A DNA stretch of 64,000 nt from the NCBI GenBank assembly GCA_019638355.1, contig JAHBTY010000007.1:1-64000 (forward strand), read 5' to 3'. Shown in pieces: positions 1 through 9,678 of this stretch. Made by a program: the position numbers and the translations under genes. The notes beneath the pieces were generated by a model. It made no database searches. It was given only the letters and a program-made list of their open reading frames with translations, and was not told the DNA's origin. How positions within the stretch are numbered: the first letter of the stretch is position 1; every line of letters starts with the position of its first letter. This stretch comes from Cyclobacteriaceae bacterium (GTDB lineage: Bacteria; Bacteroidota; Bacteroidia; Cytophagales; Cyclobacteriaceae).

Positions 1-3000
1 GCGAATGGTTGCGCAGGCACCCCGATCGTAGTGGTGGTAACGGTTAACCCGGCATCAATAACTACAAGTAGTCCACTAACAGTTACCAGGTGCAGCGGAG
101 TAGGGCCATTGAATTTTACACCAACCTTTAATGTTGCTGGTACAACTTATTCATGGACGAGCTCTATATCCGGTACAATTAATCCGGCTTCGGTAATGGC
201 AAACGGAACATCCACCATTACAGATAATCCGATAAATATTGGAAGTTTGCCAGGTGCGGTAACCTACACTTTTATTCCAACTGCACCTGGAGGATGCATT
301 GGAAATTCTTTTAGTTATACTGTAACTGTTAATCCTGAGCCGGTCGGTGTAAACGACATCAAATCCGTTTGCAGCGATGAAGTTATTAACTACAACCTAT
401 TATTGAATGTTGCTTCGCTTGGAAATAATGTTGGAAGTACATTTAGCTGGGTTGCAACCGATAATGCTAACCCCTTGGTAACCGGTGAAAGTACAAGTGC
501 TGTGAATGGCCCTGTTATTACGGATATAATCACAAATTTAACCAACGTTGATCAGCTTATAGTTTATACGGTTACTCCAACCGGGGCAAATGGTTGCGTA
601 GGAGTTTCATTCCAAATTACCGTTACCGTTAAACCAGAACCGGTAGGTGCTTCTGCTACCGCCCCTGATATCTGCAGCGGTTCTTCGGTTGGCTACGATC
701 TGCAAAATAATGTTAACACCCTTGGCAATTCGTTGGCGGCCAACTTTACATGGACAGCGGCTTCGCAACCTAATGTTACGGGTGAAACCACAGCCCTAAG
801 AACAGGGTCTGTTATTAATGATGTATTGATTAACAATTCAGGAGTAAATCAGGTGGTGATTTATACCGTAACACCCACATCCCAAGTAGGTGCATGTTTG
901 GGTAACTCTTTTATCATTCAGGTGAATGTAAATCCAAAAGCCATCTTCACAGCAGGACCTGATCTGGCTGTTTGTGTGGATCAGAATGATATTGAAATTC
1001 AAGGTTCAGTAACTTTTGCTCCATCTACGTATTCGTGGTCGGGTGGAACTTTTAACAATAACACACTTGAAAAACCACGGTATATTTTAAGTGCGGCCGA
1101 TAAAGCGGTAACGGTACCCACCGTAAGAGTATTAACGCTTACAACGGCAGCTTCGGGTGTTTGTCCGGCAGAAGTAGAGACAATGAACCTGACACTTAAT
1201 CCATTACCCAATGCATCGTTTATTGGACTTCCGTTCTCCGGGTCGGCTCCACAAAACGGCCCTGATATTAAGTTGAATGCATTTCAGGCAGGAGGTCTAT
1301 TTACGATTGTACCTGGTTCAGGTTTAACTGCTACCACTATTGATGGAGGCACCGGATTTGATCAAGCTTTCTTAACGCCCGCTAATGCTACAATTTATGA
1401 TGGAACTCCTGCATCTGAAAATACCATAACCTACACATTTACAGATTTGAACGGATGCAGTAATTCAACGTCTCAGAATTTAAGAGTTAACCCTCTTACA
1501 AATGTTAATTTTGTTATTCAGGGTTCAATTACAGATAGTGATGGGGATTTTAGAGTTTGTGCAGATAACGGTGATTTACTTCTAACACCTATTGATGGTG
1601 GTAATCCAGGTATTCCACCAACTTTTTTCGAGAGCTTGTCATCCGGAATATCAGTACTCTTCGATGGAACAAATTATACACTCAGAACGGATGGAGTAGC
1701 ATCGGGTACTTACATTATCAAATTTACATATACGAATAGTTTAGGTGTAACCTCCAGTGTTGAAAGAAACGTGAAGGTACAAGCCAGCCCGGTAGTATCC
1801 TTCAGCTCAACCGGTAGTTGTATTGATAGCCCAACTGTATTTACTAATACATCTACCCTCAACCCAACCCCCCCCGGGCCAATTGGCACCCCAACTATTG
1901 CATCAGTAGAATGGAATTTCGGTGATTTCAGCGGTGTAACAGGAGCACCTGCAGGAACGATACCAGTGGGTACAAATGGCGGTAGAACGACAGGTACGTA
2001 CGACAATCCAAGTCATATTTATGGAAATGCAAGCAGTTATACTGTATCGCTTAAAGTTACTACTTCGCAGGGCTGCGCCAGCACTTTTACTAATTCAACC
2101 CCGGTAATTGTAGGAACGATTCCGTTGGTTGACTTTGACTATTTCGCAATCTGTAACAATGATAGTACAAGGTTTAAAGCACTTATCACCAACCTGGGTT
2201 CAAGCACGATTGCACAATACAATTGGAATTTTGGTGATGGCGATATGCTGAGTGGTTTGGGAACCATTTCGCCTCCAGCCAATAGTGGCCGCACCATTGG
2301 TACCTATGTTGAACCCATTCATAAATACATTAATACAGGTGGTTATAATCCTACGCTTACCGTTACCACTAATTTAGGTTGTACCAGTGCACCACGAACC
2401 AGGCCCATTACCATTGTTCCATACGTAACGGTGGTGGCTACTTCGGGTAATCCACCTGAAAATTTTAATACGCAAGCCGGCTGGTTTATTGAGAACTTGA
2501 TTAATCCGGATGACAATTCATTGGTGAGTTGGAAACACGGAACGCCAACGGGTACGGTAATAACCCCAGGAAACAGTGCCGGCAATGTGTGGTGGAGTGG
2601 TAATAATAACAACAGCTATTTTGCCAATGAAAAATCCGCGGTAAACAGTCCTTGCTTTGATTTGGATAACCTGGAGCGGCCCATGGTGGCCCTGGATTAT
2701 TTTTCGGATTTGGAATCGAATCTGGATGGTGTTGTATTGCAGTATTCGATTAATGGCGGAGCTACCTGGGAAATTGTGGGCCCGGCTGTAACCGAACCGC
2801 GCGATCAGGGCGTAAACTGGTTTAACGGAGCAGCCATACCTTCTAACCCAGGCAACCAGATCTTGGGGCAATACGGCTGGACCAATAAACAAGGAAGTTG
2901 GAAAAATGCTCGCTTCAACCTCGATATGATTCCCAAAATTGGGAACGAGCGGAAACAAGTGCGTTTCCGGTTGGCATTGGCAAGCAATGGTACAAACGCC

Positions 3001-4047
3001 CCCGGTGTAACGTACGATGGCTTTGCATTTGATAACGTATATGTGGGTGAGAAGCAACGCCATGTATTGATAGAACATTTTACTACTTCGCAACTTGGAA
3101 TTAGTGTAACTGCCGATAACTATCTGAATGGCCTCTATCAAACACAATTAACCGATAGGGGTTTCTCGGACTTTGACCAAATACAGTATCACGTAAATTT
3201 TAACGGGGTAGATCCACTCAATCGCGATAACCCTGCAGACCCTGCCGCACGTGCATTGCGTTACCGTGTATCGCAACCACCTTATACTATTATGGACGGC
3301 AGGTTAGAGACCGGTAAGTTTACCGGTGTTTATACAGAAATTAACAAAATTGAAATTGATCGCAGAGCCTTGATTGATCCGGTATTTGATCTGCAATTAA
3401 CCGATTTACCAACCGCTGACAATACTAAAATGAGTGTACGCCTAACACTTACGGCACGACAAGCATATACACGGCCGGTCTTGATTAATGTGGCATTGCT
3501 GGAAAAGGATGTGAATGGAAATAAAAATGTATTACGCAAAAACTTATTTACACCAGCCGGCCAATTGATAGAGTTGCCCTTTGCCGCCCTTGAACAACGT
3601 AATGTTGAAGCATTAAATGTGGTTATGGATGTACCCATAGTTAATCCAAATGGATTAATGCTGGTAGGCTATGTGCAGGATGTTCAAACGAACGAAATTC
3701 TACAATCAGTGGTATTGCGTACCGGTATTGCACCCAAGCAAACCGATCCGGTTACGGCCGCAGATGACATGCCGGCACTTGCAACCTTACAATCAATTCA
3801 GATTTTCCCCAATCCGGCAAGTCTTGAATTTAAGTTTGGTTTACCGGCTGATGTGGCTCCGGGTACCTATTGGAAAATTTTGGATCAGCGTGGTACAATA
3901 GTATTGGATGGGGATTTTGAGGGTTCAATAAATGGTATTAAACCCATCGATATCTCCGGTTTAGCAAATGCTGTTTATTACGTGGTAATGACATCGCCAC
4001 AAGGTGCAACTGTGCATAGAAAGCTGGTGGTGGTGAATCGAAATTAA
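1..4047 (+). CDS. T9SS-secreted multidomain surface protein (5'-truncated)
   Basis: The reading frame is open from the first base, so the true start and signal peptide lie upstream of the window. About 1348 residues are visible. Repeated PKD/Ig-like modules, each closing with a 'TVTVNPEPVG'-type linker, fill roughly the first 320 residues. Two PKD domains follow (EWNFGDFSG and YNWNFGDGD, about residues 640-830), then a jelly-roll-like region (GWFIENL, NSPCFDLDN), then a region like Omp28-type thioredoxin-fold domains (VLIEHFTTSQ). The last ~80 residues form a T9SS type-A sorting domain (IFPNPASLEF ... KLVVVNRN). It is probably exported across the outer membrane and anchored or released; the ligand is unknown. 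The stop codon shares TTAA with the convergent kinase gene. Domain calls are by eye; the T9SS call is firm. Confidence 0.85.
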   Translation, partial: ANGCAGTPIVVVVTVNPASITTSSPLTVTRCSGVGPLNFTPTFNVAGTTYSWTSSISGTINPASVMANGTSTITDNPINIGSLPGAVTYTFIPTAPGGCIGNSFSYTVTVNPEPVGVNDIKSVCSDEVINYNLLLNVASLGNNVGSTFSWVATDNANPLVTGESTSAVNGPVITDIITNLTNVDQLIVYTVTPTGANGCVGVSFQITVTVKPEPVGASATAPDICSGSSVGYDLQNNVNTLGNSLAANFTWTAASQPNVTGETTALRTGSVINDVLINNSGVNQVVIYTVTPTSQVGACLGNSFIIQVNVNPKAIFTAGPDLAVCVDQNDIEIQGSVTFAPSTYSWSGGTFNNNTLEKPRYILSAADKAVTVPTVRVLTLTTAASGVCPAEVETMNLTLNPLPNASFIGLPFSGSAPQNGPDIKLNAFQAGGLFTIVPGSGLTATTIDGGTGFDQAFLTPANATIYDGTPASENTITYTFTDLNGCSNSTSQNLRVNPLTNVNFVIQGSITDSDGDFRVCADNGDLLLTPIDGGNPGIPPTFFESLSSGISVLFDGTNYTLRTDGVASGTYIIKFTYTNSLGVTSSVERNVKVQASPVVSFSSTGSCIDSPTVFTNTSTLNPTPPGPIGTPTIASVEWNFGDFSGVTGAPAGTIPVGTNGGRTTGTYDNPSHIYGNASSYTVSLKVTTSQGCASTFTNSTPVIVGTIPLVDFDYFAICNNDSTRFKALITNLGSSTIAQYNWNFGDGDMLSGLGTISPPANSGRTIGTYVEPIHKYINTGGYNPTLTVTTNLGCTSAPRTRPITIVPYVTVVATSGNPPENFNTQAGWFIENLINPDDNSLVSWKHGTPTGTVITPGNSAGNVWWSGNNNNSYFANEKSAVNSPCFDLDNLERPMVALDYFSDLESNLDGVVLQYSINGGATWEIVGPAVTEPRDQGVNWFNGAAIPSNPGNQILGQYGWTNKQGSWKNARFNLDMIPKIGNERKQVRFRLALASNGTNAPGVTYDGFAFDNVYVGEKQRHVLIEHFTTSQLGISVTADNYLNGLYQTQLTDRGFSDFDQIQYHVNFNGVDPLNRDNPADPAARALRYRVSQPPYTIMDGRLETGKFTGVYTEINKIEIDRRALIDPVFDLQLTDLPTADNTKMSVRLTLTARQAYTRPVLINVALLEKDVNGNKNVLRKNLFTPAGQLIELPFAALEQRNVEALNVVMDVPIVNPNGLMLVGYVQDVQTNEILQSVVLRTGIAPKQTDPVTAADDMPALATLQSIQIFPNPASLEFKFGLPADVAPGTYWKILDQRGTIVLDGDFEGSINGIKPIDISGLANAVYYVVMTSPQGATVHRKLVVVNRN

Positions 4048-5954
4048 GAAGTAAGTTGCAGCGATTTAATGGCTAAGGTCAGGATCGAAGTTACTTCATC
4101 GGTAAGTGTTTTCGAGTTGGCAGAACCAGGGTTAAGTTTTGCCTCCTGTTCCAGTTTTGCAATCTTGTCTTTAAGCGAATGAATGCCCATTAACGAAATA
4201 GTGGGCTTTATTTTGTGCACAACCTTGGCAACTTGCTCCCAATTATCAGTGCGTGCATTTACTTTTATCTCCTCAATATTAGCCGGCATCGATTCCAGAA
4301 ATGTGTCAACAATTTCATTTATAAAATCCTGGTTATTATTCGACATTTTTTTGAGGTAGGTTAGGTCAACCAAAGGTTCATCTTCCGGCTTACTCACGCT
4401 ATTCTCTTTTTTTGCAATAACCTTACGACCGAGATGTTTATTCAACGTATTAAATAAATCCTGTTGTGTAAAGGGTTTAATAATGCAATCATTCATACCC
4501 GCGTCCAGGCATTTTTGAAAATCTTGTTGGGTTGCATTGGCTGTAAGTGCAATAATTAGAACGTCTCTTTTTTTAGGGTCGCCCTGCCGGATTGCTTTAG
4601 TTGTTTCAAGCCCATCCATTACCGGCATTTGTACATCCATTAAAATAGCATCAAACGAATTGTTTCGGATTTTCTCTAATGCAACCACACCATTTTCGGC
4701 TGTTTCGAAATGGCAGCCCCACATTTTTAAAATGCTACTGGCATATAAACGGTTAATATCATTATCCTCTACCAATAAGATGGAATGATATTTAAATGGT
4801 TCTTTTGTTTTGGGTTGATAATTGCGCGCTTCAATGGCTTTGGCTTTTTTACCTGCCTGATAGGTGAGGTAGAAAGTAAATGTGGAGCCCGCATTTTCTT
4901 TACTGGAAACATAAATAGAACCACCTTGCAACTCTACCAATTGTTTCACAATGGTTAGGCCCAACCCAGTTCCTCCATACTTACGGGTTACACTGGCATC
5001 GGCCTGGCTAAAGCTTTCAAAAATGGTTTGTAATTTATCTTGCGGAATGCCAATGCCGGTATCGGTTATATCGAAACGAAGTTTGAAAAAATCACCTTTT
5101 TGTTTTTGTGCTTGCACCTTAATTTGAATGGAACCAACGTGTGTAAATTTTACCGCATTGCTGATTAGGTTAATTAAGATTTGGTTCAGTCGGACGGGAT
5201 CACCAATAAAAATCCTATCGGCTTCTTTTTCCAACGTATAGGTAAGGTTAATTCGTTTTTCTTTAGCCTGCATGCTGAAGGTTTCAATCAATGAATGCAA
5301 CAAATCATTCAGGTTAAAACCAATCTTTTCCAATTGCAGCTTGCCCGATTCGATAGAGGCCAGGTCAAGAATATCATTGATAATAACTTTCAGGTTATCC
5401 GCAGCACTTTTTATTGCGTTCAGATAAGTTTTCTGTTCTTCATGCGAAGGATTTTGACTCAGTAATCCGGCCATACCGGCAATGCCATTGATGGGTGTTC
5501 GGATTTCATGACTGATGTTGGCAAGAAACTGTTCTTTGGCTTTTTGCGCGCGCGATAATTCTTCGGCATCTTGCTTTCGCTGTGTTATATCGCGGCAGTC
5601 CAGAATCAGCCCCTCAATTCCTTCCTTTTTGTTCAGGTTTACAGAATTAAATTCCAGGTATTTATAACTTTTATCCTTGCATTTAAATTGAAACTCAACG
5701 CCCTTATTGTACGTTTTTCGAATGCTTGAAGCAAACTGTTTTTTGAAGTAGGGGAGTACTTGAGGTGGTACAAAATCAAAAAAGTTTTTCCCGATAAGGC
5801 TATTGTTGCTGTACCCTAATGTTTCGCGCACCGAGCGATTGTGGTATAACACCATTCCTGTGTAATCAACAATAAAAATAATATCCGAACCATCTTCAAC
5901 TACTGATTTGTAAAACAGACCTTTTCGAACGTAGGTTTGTAGGGTTAATTTCAT
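4044..5954 (-). CDS. Hybrid sensor histidine kinase PAS-HisKA-HATPase-REC-HPt
   Basis: A 636-residue hybrid kinase. Order: PAS (about 15-125, ending in the PAC-like CRDITQRK), HisKA with phospho-His149 in FLANISHEIRTPINGI, HATPase_c with the N box INLISNAVKFTH and G boxes DTGIGIP and GGTGLGL, a receiver with Asp440 in AILMDVQMPVMDG, and a C-terminal HPt with His580 in VVHKIKPTISLMG. No membrane segment is visible, so it should be a cytosolic sensor. It lies 14 bp downstream of an NtrC-type regulator on the same strand, so the likely phosphorelay is kinase, internal receiver, HPt, then that regulator. That direction is inferred from gene order. The signal sensed by the PAS domain is unknown. 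Confidence 0.93.
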   Translation of the reverse strand: MKLTLQTYVRKGLFYKSVVEDGSDIIFIVDYTGMVLYHNRSVRETLGYSNNSLIGKNFFDFVPPQVLPYFKKQFASSIRKTYNKGVEFQFKCKDKSYKYLEFNSVNLNKKEGIEGLILDCRDITQRKQDAEELSRAQKAKEQFLANISHEIRTPINGIAGMAGLLSQNPSHEEQKTYLNAIKSAADNLKVIINDILDLASIESGKLQLEKIGFNLNDLLHSLIETFSMQAKEKRINLTYTLEKEADRIFIGDPVRLNQILINLISNAVKFTHVGSIQIKVQAQKQKGDFFKLRFDITDTGIGIPQDKLQTIFESFSQADASVTRKYGGTGLGLTIVKQLVELQGGSIYVSSKENAGSTFTFYLTYQAGKKAKAIEARNYQPKTKEPFKYHSILLVEDNDINRLYASSILKMWGCHFETAENGVVALEKIRNNSFDAILMDVQMPVMDGLETTKAIRQGDPKKRDVLIIALTANATQQDFQKCLDAGMNDCIIKPFTQQDLFNTLNKHLGRKVIAKKENSVSKPEDEPLVDLTYLKKMSNNNQDFINEIVDTFLESMPANIEEIKVNARTDNWEQVAKVVHKIKPTISLMGIHSLKDKIAKLEQEAKLNPGSANSKTLTDEVTSILTLAIKSLQLTS

Positions 5955-5968
5955 TTGTGAGGTGAGGG

Positions 5969-7330
5969 TTAAATGCCAAGTTCTTCCATTTCTTTGAGGT
6001 AGCGGTAAATGGAAGATTTACCAATATCTAACCTGCGCGCTACATCCAACACATTGTTATTGTATTTGGTTAGGTAGTTTCTGATAATGCGGTAAGTATA
6101 TTCTTGTAATGTCATCTCTTTCAGCATGAGCGAATCATCGCGCAAGGGGGTTGAAAATGTAATGTCTTTTTCCTGAATTTCGGTATCGCTGGCCATTACG
6201 GCTGCTAACTCAATAATTGATTTAAGTTCGCGAACATTTCCAGGAAACGGGTATTGCATTAATTTATCCTGAGCCTCGGCCGAAAGTTTTATTTTTTTAA
6301 GTTCGTTCTCTTTTGCAAAGAGATCTAAAAAGTGGCGTGCCAAAAGTAAGATGTCCTGGCCGCGTTCGCGCAAGGGTGGCAGGTGTATCGGTAAACCAAG
6401 CAACCGGTAGTACAAATCTTCGCGAAAGCGCCCGGCCCGAACTTCTTCTTGCAGGTTGCGGTGGGTGGCTACAATAACACGCGCATCTAATTTTATTACC
6501 TGATTGCCGCCTATACGCGTAAGCTCTTTTTCTTGTAAAACCCGCAACAATTTAGATTGTAAGGAAAGGTCCATTTCTCCAATTTCATCTAAGAAAATAG
6601 TTCCACCTTCGGCTTCTTCAAACTTTCCTATTCTTCTGCTGGCTGCTCCGGTAAAGGCACCTTTTTCATGGCCGAACAACTCGCTCTCAATCAATTCTTT
6701 TGGAATGGCGGCCACATTTACTGCTACCATCGGTTTATTTTTTCGCTTTGAATTATAGTGAATAGCTTTCGCGATTAGTTCTTTACCCGTTCCGGTTTCG
6801 CCTGTTATGGATACGGTAATTTGTGTCTTTACTGCTTTTTCTATCAGATCGAAGATTTTTTTTATTGCAGGGCTTGAACCGATAATACTTTTTTCAAACT
6901 CGTACTTAACCGAAATTTCATGTTTCAGTCGGTCTATCTCGCGAATAAGCGATGTTTTGTTGCGCGCATTTTTGATCGAGTTCAGTATCCGATCTTTTGC
7001 ATCTTCATCTTTAGTAATATAGTCGAAGGCACCGGCTTTCAGTAACTCAACAGCAGTACCAATTTTTTCCTGTGCGGAAACAATAATTACACTTATATCC
7101 GGATCGAATTCTCGAATGGATTTCAACACCTTTTCACCTTCCATATCGGGCAGTGAATAGTCTAAGGTTATAATAGATGGTTTTTGATGAAGTTGTTCCA
7201 AACAAGCTTTACCGGAAGTAAAAAAATGAGGTTCAAAGTCTGGATTTAAACCCAATACATATTTTAGAAATTTTGTATAGGCGGGGTCGTCCTCCACTAC
7301 AAATATGCGAACCTGATCATTTTCGTACAT
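5969..7330 (-). CDS. NtrC-family sigma-54-dependent response regulator
   Basis: A 453-residue enhancer-binding protein. It has an N-terminal receiver with acidic pocket VVEDD and phospho-acceptor Asp57 (ITLDYSLPDMEG). The central AAA+ domain has Walker A GETGTGKE (177-184), the sigma-54 contact loop GAFTGA (224-229) and Walker B GGTIFLDEIGEM. A Fis-type helix-turn-helix closes the protein (LDVARRLDIGKSSIYRYLKE). The intact GAFTGA means it should activate sigma-54 promoters by ATP hydrolysis. It is first in a two-gene operon with the hybrid kinase downstream. Targets cannot be read from this window. Translation starts at ATG on the minus strand at 7330. Confidence 0.95.
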   Translation of the reverse strand: MYENDQVRIFVVEDDPAYTKFLKYVLGLNPDFEPHFFTSGKACLEQLHQKPSIITLDYSLPDMEGEKVLKSIREFDPDISVIIVSAQEKIGTAVELLKAGAFDYITKDEDAKDRILNSIKNARNKTSLIREIDRLKHEISVKYEFEKSIIGSSPAIKKIFDLIEKAVKTQITVSITGETGTGKELIAKAIHYNSKRKNKPMVAVNVAAIPKELIESELFGHEKGAFTGAASRRIGKFEEAEGGTIFLDEIGEMDLSLQSKLLRVLQEKELTRIGGNQVIKLDARVIVATHRNLQEEVRAGRFREDLYYRLLGLPIHLPPLRERGQDILLLARHFLDLFAKENELKKIKLSAEAQDKLMQYPFPGNVRELKSIIELAAVMASDTEIQEKDITFSTPLRDDSLMLKEMTLQEYTYRIIRNYLTKYNNNVLDVARRLDIGKSSIYRYLKEMEELGI

Positions 7331-7422
7331 GAGTAATACTTTAACTTTTACTTCACACCAGAATGCTATTAATTGCGACTAAAATATTTGAAATTTACTG
7401 CAATTCCAGCACGTTAAAAAGT

Positions 7423-7890
7423 ATGATTCGTGAATTTGAAAAACTTACCTTAAATGAAATAGAACTGCTGCACAAAGCTCCGGTTTTGGTTTCGGTGTTA
7501 ATAGCAGGTGCTGATGGAAAAATTGATAATAAGGAAATAAGCCGGGCTATTTCATTAACGGAAGAGAAACAAAAACGCGGTCGCTCTAACTTGATGGGTT
7601 TCTATGCCGAGGTAAGTACAGATTTTGAAGATAAGATGAAAATTATCATTCAGTCTTTGCCTTCGCAAGTTGATGCACGCACCTCTGAAATTTCAAATCT
7701 GCTAACTCAACTTGACCCTGTATTAAAAAAGTTGAGTCGTCAAATTGCCAAGGAGTTTTATGATAGCCTGCGCGAAATAGCTTCTGAAATTGCACAATCA
7801 TCAGGCGGATTATTGGGTATGAAAACAGTTGGTGATGAAGAATCCTTGTTGATAGACTTACCTATGGTAAAAGATCCTGCTACATATTAA
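7423..7890 (+). CDS. TerB-like small cytosolic protein
   Basis: A 155-residue protein without signal peptide or membrane segments. The stretch LVSVLIAGADGKIDNKEIS near the N-terminus resembles the acidic, DG-containing helices of TerB-family (tellurite-resistance-like) proteins; the rest is helical. I chose ATG 7423 over an in-frame ATG at 7363, because the extra 20 residues (MLLIATKIFEIYCNSSTLKS) look unlike the family and would start right next to the divergent regulator gene. It ends one base before the rhomboid gene, so the two are probably co-transcribed. TerB-like membership is inferred; function unknown. Confidence 0.7.
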   Translation: MIREFEKLTLNEIELLHKAPVLVSVLIAGADGKIDNKEISRAISLTEEKQKRGRSNLMGFYAEVSTDFEDKMKIIIQSLPSQVDARTSEISNLLTQLDPVLKKLSRQIAKEFYDSLREIASEIAQSSGGLLGMKTVGDEESLLIDLPMVKDPATY

Positions 7891-7891
7891 A

Positions 7892-8458
7892 ATGGCAGCA
7901 GGCTCCAGGTATTTTAATAGTTCGGTTGTACCCTTTCGGTTGGTGTTTATCATGTGGCTGGTTTTTACATTCCAGTTTTTTTACCATCTTGATTTAAGTT
8001 TTTTGGGAATAAAGCCCCGTACACTTGAGGGACTGATTGGAATATTTACCGCTCCAATGATCCACGGAGGCTATTTGCACCTGCTTTCCAACACGTTTCC
8101 GCTCTTGTTTCTGGGTGCTGTATTGTACTTTTTTTATGAAAGAATTGGCGGTATCGTTTTCTTCCGATGCTATTTTATCACTAACCTACTTGTATGGCTG
8201 TTTAGCCCCAGGTCGGCTTATCATATCGGGGCCAGTGGTTTGGTATATGGCCTTGCAGCGTTTCTTATTTTTTATGGATTTATTCAGCAGAAATTTATGT
8301 CAATGCTGATTAGTATTATAATTTTAATTGTTTACGGAGGCTTGTTTTATGGAATCTTTCCAACCGATCCGTTCATTTCGTGGGAGTCGCACCTGGCGGG
8401 AGCATTGGTAGGCATCTCTACAGCATTTAACTTAGCGCAAAAGCGAAAGCATGGATAG
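7892..8458 (+). CDS. Rhomboid-family intramembrane serine protease
   Basis: A 188-residue polytopic membrane protein. The family motifs are visible: HGGYLHLLSNTFPL after the first helix, the catalytic serine in HIGASGLVYG, and the catalytic histidine in the last helix in SWESHLAGALVG. The Ser-His dyad is therefore intact, and the length fits a minimal six-helix rhomboid that cleaves membrane helices of other proteins. Substrates are unknown. It follows the TerB-like gene after one base and overlaps holA by 8 bases (stop TAG inside the first codons of holA), which implies translational coupling. Confidence 0.92.
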   Translation: MAAGSRYFNSSVVPFRLVFIMWLVFTFQFFYHLDLSFLGIKPRTLEGLIGIFTAPMIHGGYLHLLSNTFPLLFLGAVLYFFYERIGGIVFFRCYFITNLLVWLFSPRSAYHIGASGLVYGLAAFLIFYGFIQQKFMSMLISIIILIVYGGLFYGIFPTDPFISWESHLAGALVGISTAFNLAQKRKHG

Positions 8459-9473
8459 TGGAGCAAAAAAAATTCTTGACAAACTCAAATCACGCAAGTA
8501 TGAACCAGTATATGTACTGCAAGGAGAGGAGACATACTATATTGATTTGATTTCCAATTACATAGAGCATAATATTTTAAGTGATTCAGAAAAAGGATTT
8601 AACCAGGTAATTGTTTATGGTAAAGATGTAACGGTTAATAACATCCTAACACACGCCAGGAGGTTTCCGATGATGGCCGAACGGCAGGTGGTTATTGTAA
8701 AAGAAGCTCAGGACATTCTCGACCTTCAAAAAGAGACAGGAGCGAAACAATTGCTCGATTACATTCAAAAACCAGTTCCATCTACCTTACTGGTTTTGTG
8801 TCACATGCATAAGACATTCGATAAGCGTAAAGAGCTCGGAAAGAAGATTGAACAGCTTACCGAAGCCGCTACGTTTAAGAAACCGAAAGACAACGAGTTA
8901 CCCGCTTTTATTATTGAACATAGTTCAAGTAGAAATTTTAAAATGGATGACAAGGCTGTGCAGGTTCTTGCCGAATATGTGGGCAACGATTTGAGCCGGT
9001 TGGCCAACGAAATTGATAAAGTACTGATAAATACCGACCCTGGCCAAACCATTACGGCCGAACTTGTTATGGCGCATGTGGGAATAAGCAAAGAATACAA
9101 CATTTTCGAATTGCAAAAAGCGCTGATTCGAAAAGATCGGTTGCAGGTAGCCAAAATTATTAACTACTTTCAAGCTAACACAAAAAAAAATCCAGTCATA
9201 CCCATGGTTGCATTCCTGTATTCGTTTTTTAGCAAAGTTCTTATCGCCTCAGCAGCGCCCGATAAGAGTGATTCTGGAATTGCTACATTTCTTAATATCA
9301 ACAGATACTTTGCAGGTGATTACAGTGTTACTTTAAAGAATTATTCAAGCTCACAAATCATGGCTACCTTATCGCTACTTAAGCAAACCGACCTGAAATT
9401 GAAAGGAGTAGATGCTGGCGATGCAAGCGAGGGTGAAATTCTGCGCGAGTTGGTGTTGCGTATGATGCTGTAA
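8451..9473 (+). CDS. holA: DNA polymerase III subunit delta
   Basis: A 340-residue clamp-loader delta subunit. The N-terminal fold is typical of HolA (PVYVLQGEETYYIDLISNYI), followed by RRFPMMAERQVVIVKEAQ and the helical part DLSRLANEIDKVLIN, both recognisable family landmarks. Within the clamp-loader complex, delta opens the beta sliding clamp at primer-template junctions. The length is normal. Its start lies inside the end of the rhomboid gene. About 205 bp without another gene separate it from the next start. Confidence 0.93.
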   Translation: MDSGAKKILDKLKSRKYEPVYVLQGEETYYIDLISNYIEHNILSDSEKGFNQVIVYGKDVTVNNILTHARRFPMMAERQVVIVKEAQDILDLQKETGAKQLLDYIQKPVPSTLLVLCHMHKTFDKRKELGKKIEQLTEAATFKKPKDNELPAFIIEHSSSRNFKMDDKAVQVLAEYVGNDLSRLANEIDKVLINTDPGQTITAELVMAHVGISKEYNIFELQKALIRKDRLQVAKIINYFQANTKKNPVIPMVAFLYSFFSKVLIASAAPDKSDSGIATFLNINRYFAGDYSVTLKNYSSSQIMATLSLLKQTDLKLKGVDAGDASEGEILRELVLRMML

Positions 9474-9640
9474 AACACCTTTGCTAATAAATCCGTAATT
9501 AAGTTGTGGAATAATTCTTGATGCATCATCAGTTCCTTAACAGATGATGGTGATTTCAATTAGAATTAGTAGCTTTGAATCCATGCATTCATGTCCACAA
9601 TTTTTTGCATGGGGCTTATTTTTTAAACTGAAGTCTGCAA

Positions 9641-9648
9641 TATTTTTG
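9641..9648 (+). promoter_or_regulatory. Candidate Bacteroidota -7 promoter element (TATTTTTG)
   Basis: An exact match to TAnnTTTG, 30 bp before the ATG of the TPR gene. The position would leave a leader of about two dozen bases. No convincing -33 TTTG was seen, so this rests on motif and spacing only. Confidence 0.4.
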
Positions 9649-9678
9649 GCCGCAGCCTGTTTTACGAAAAAATCTTCC

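Noticed and set aside
2518-3147. A 209-codon open frame on the minus strand inside the T9SS protein gene
   Set aside because: There is no recognisable domain and it lies wholly inside a strongly supported gene on the other strand.
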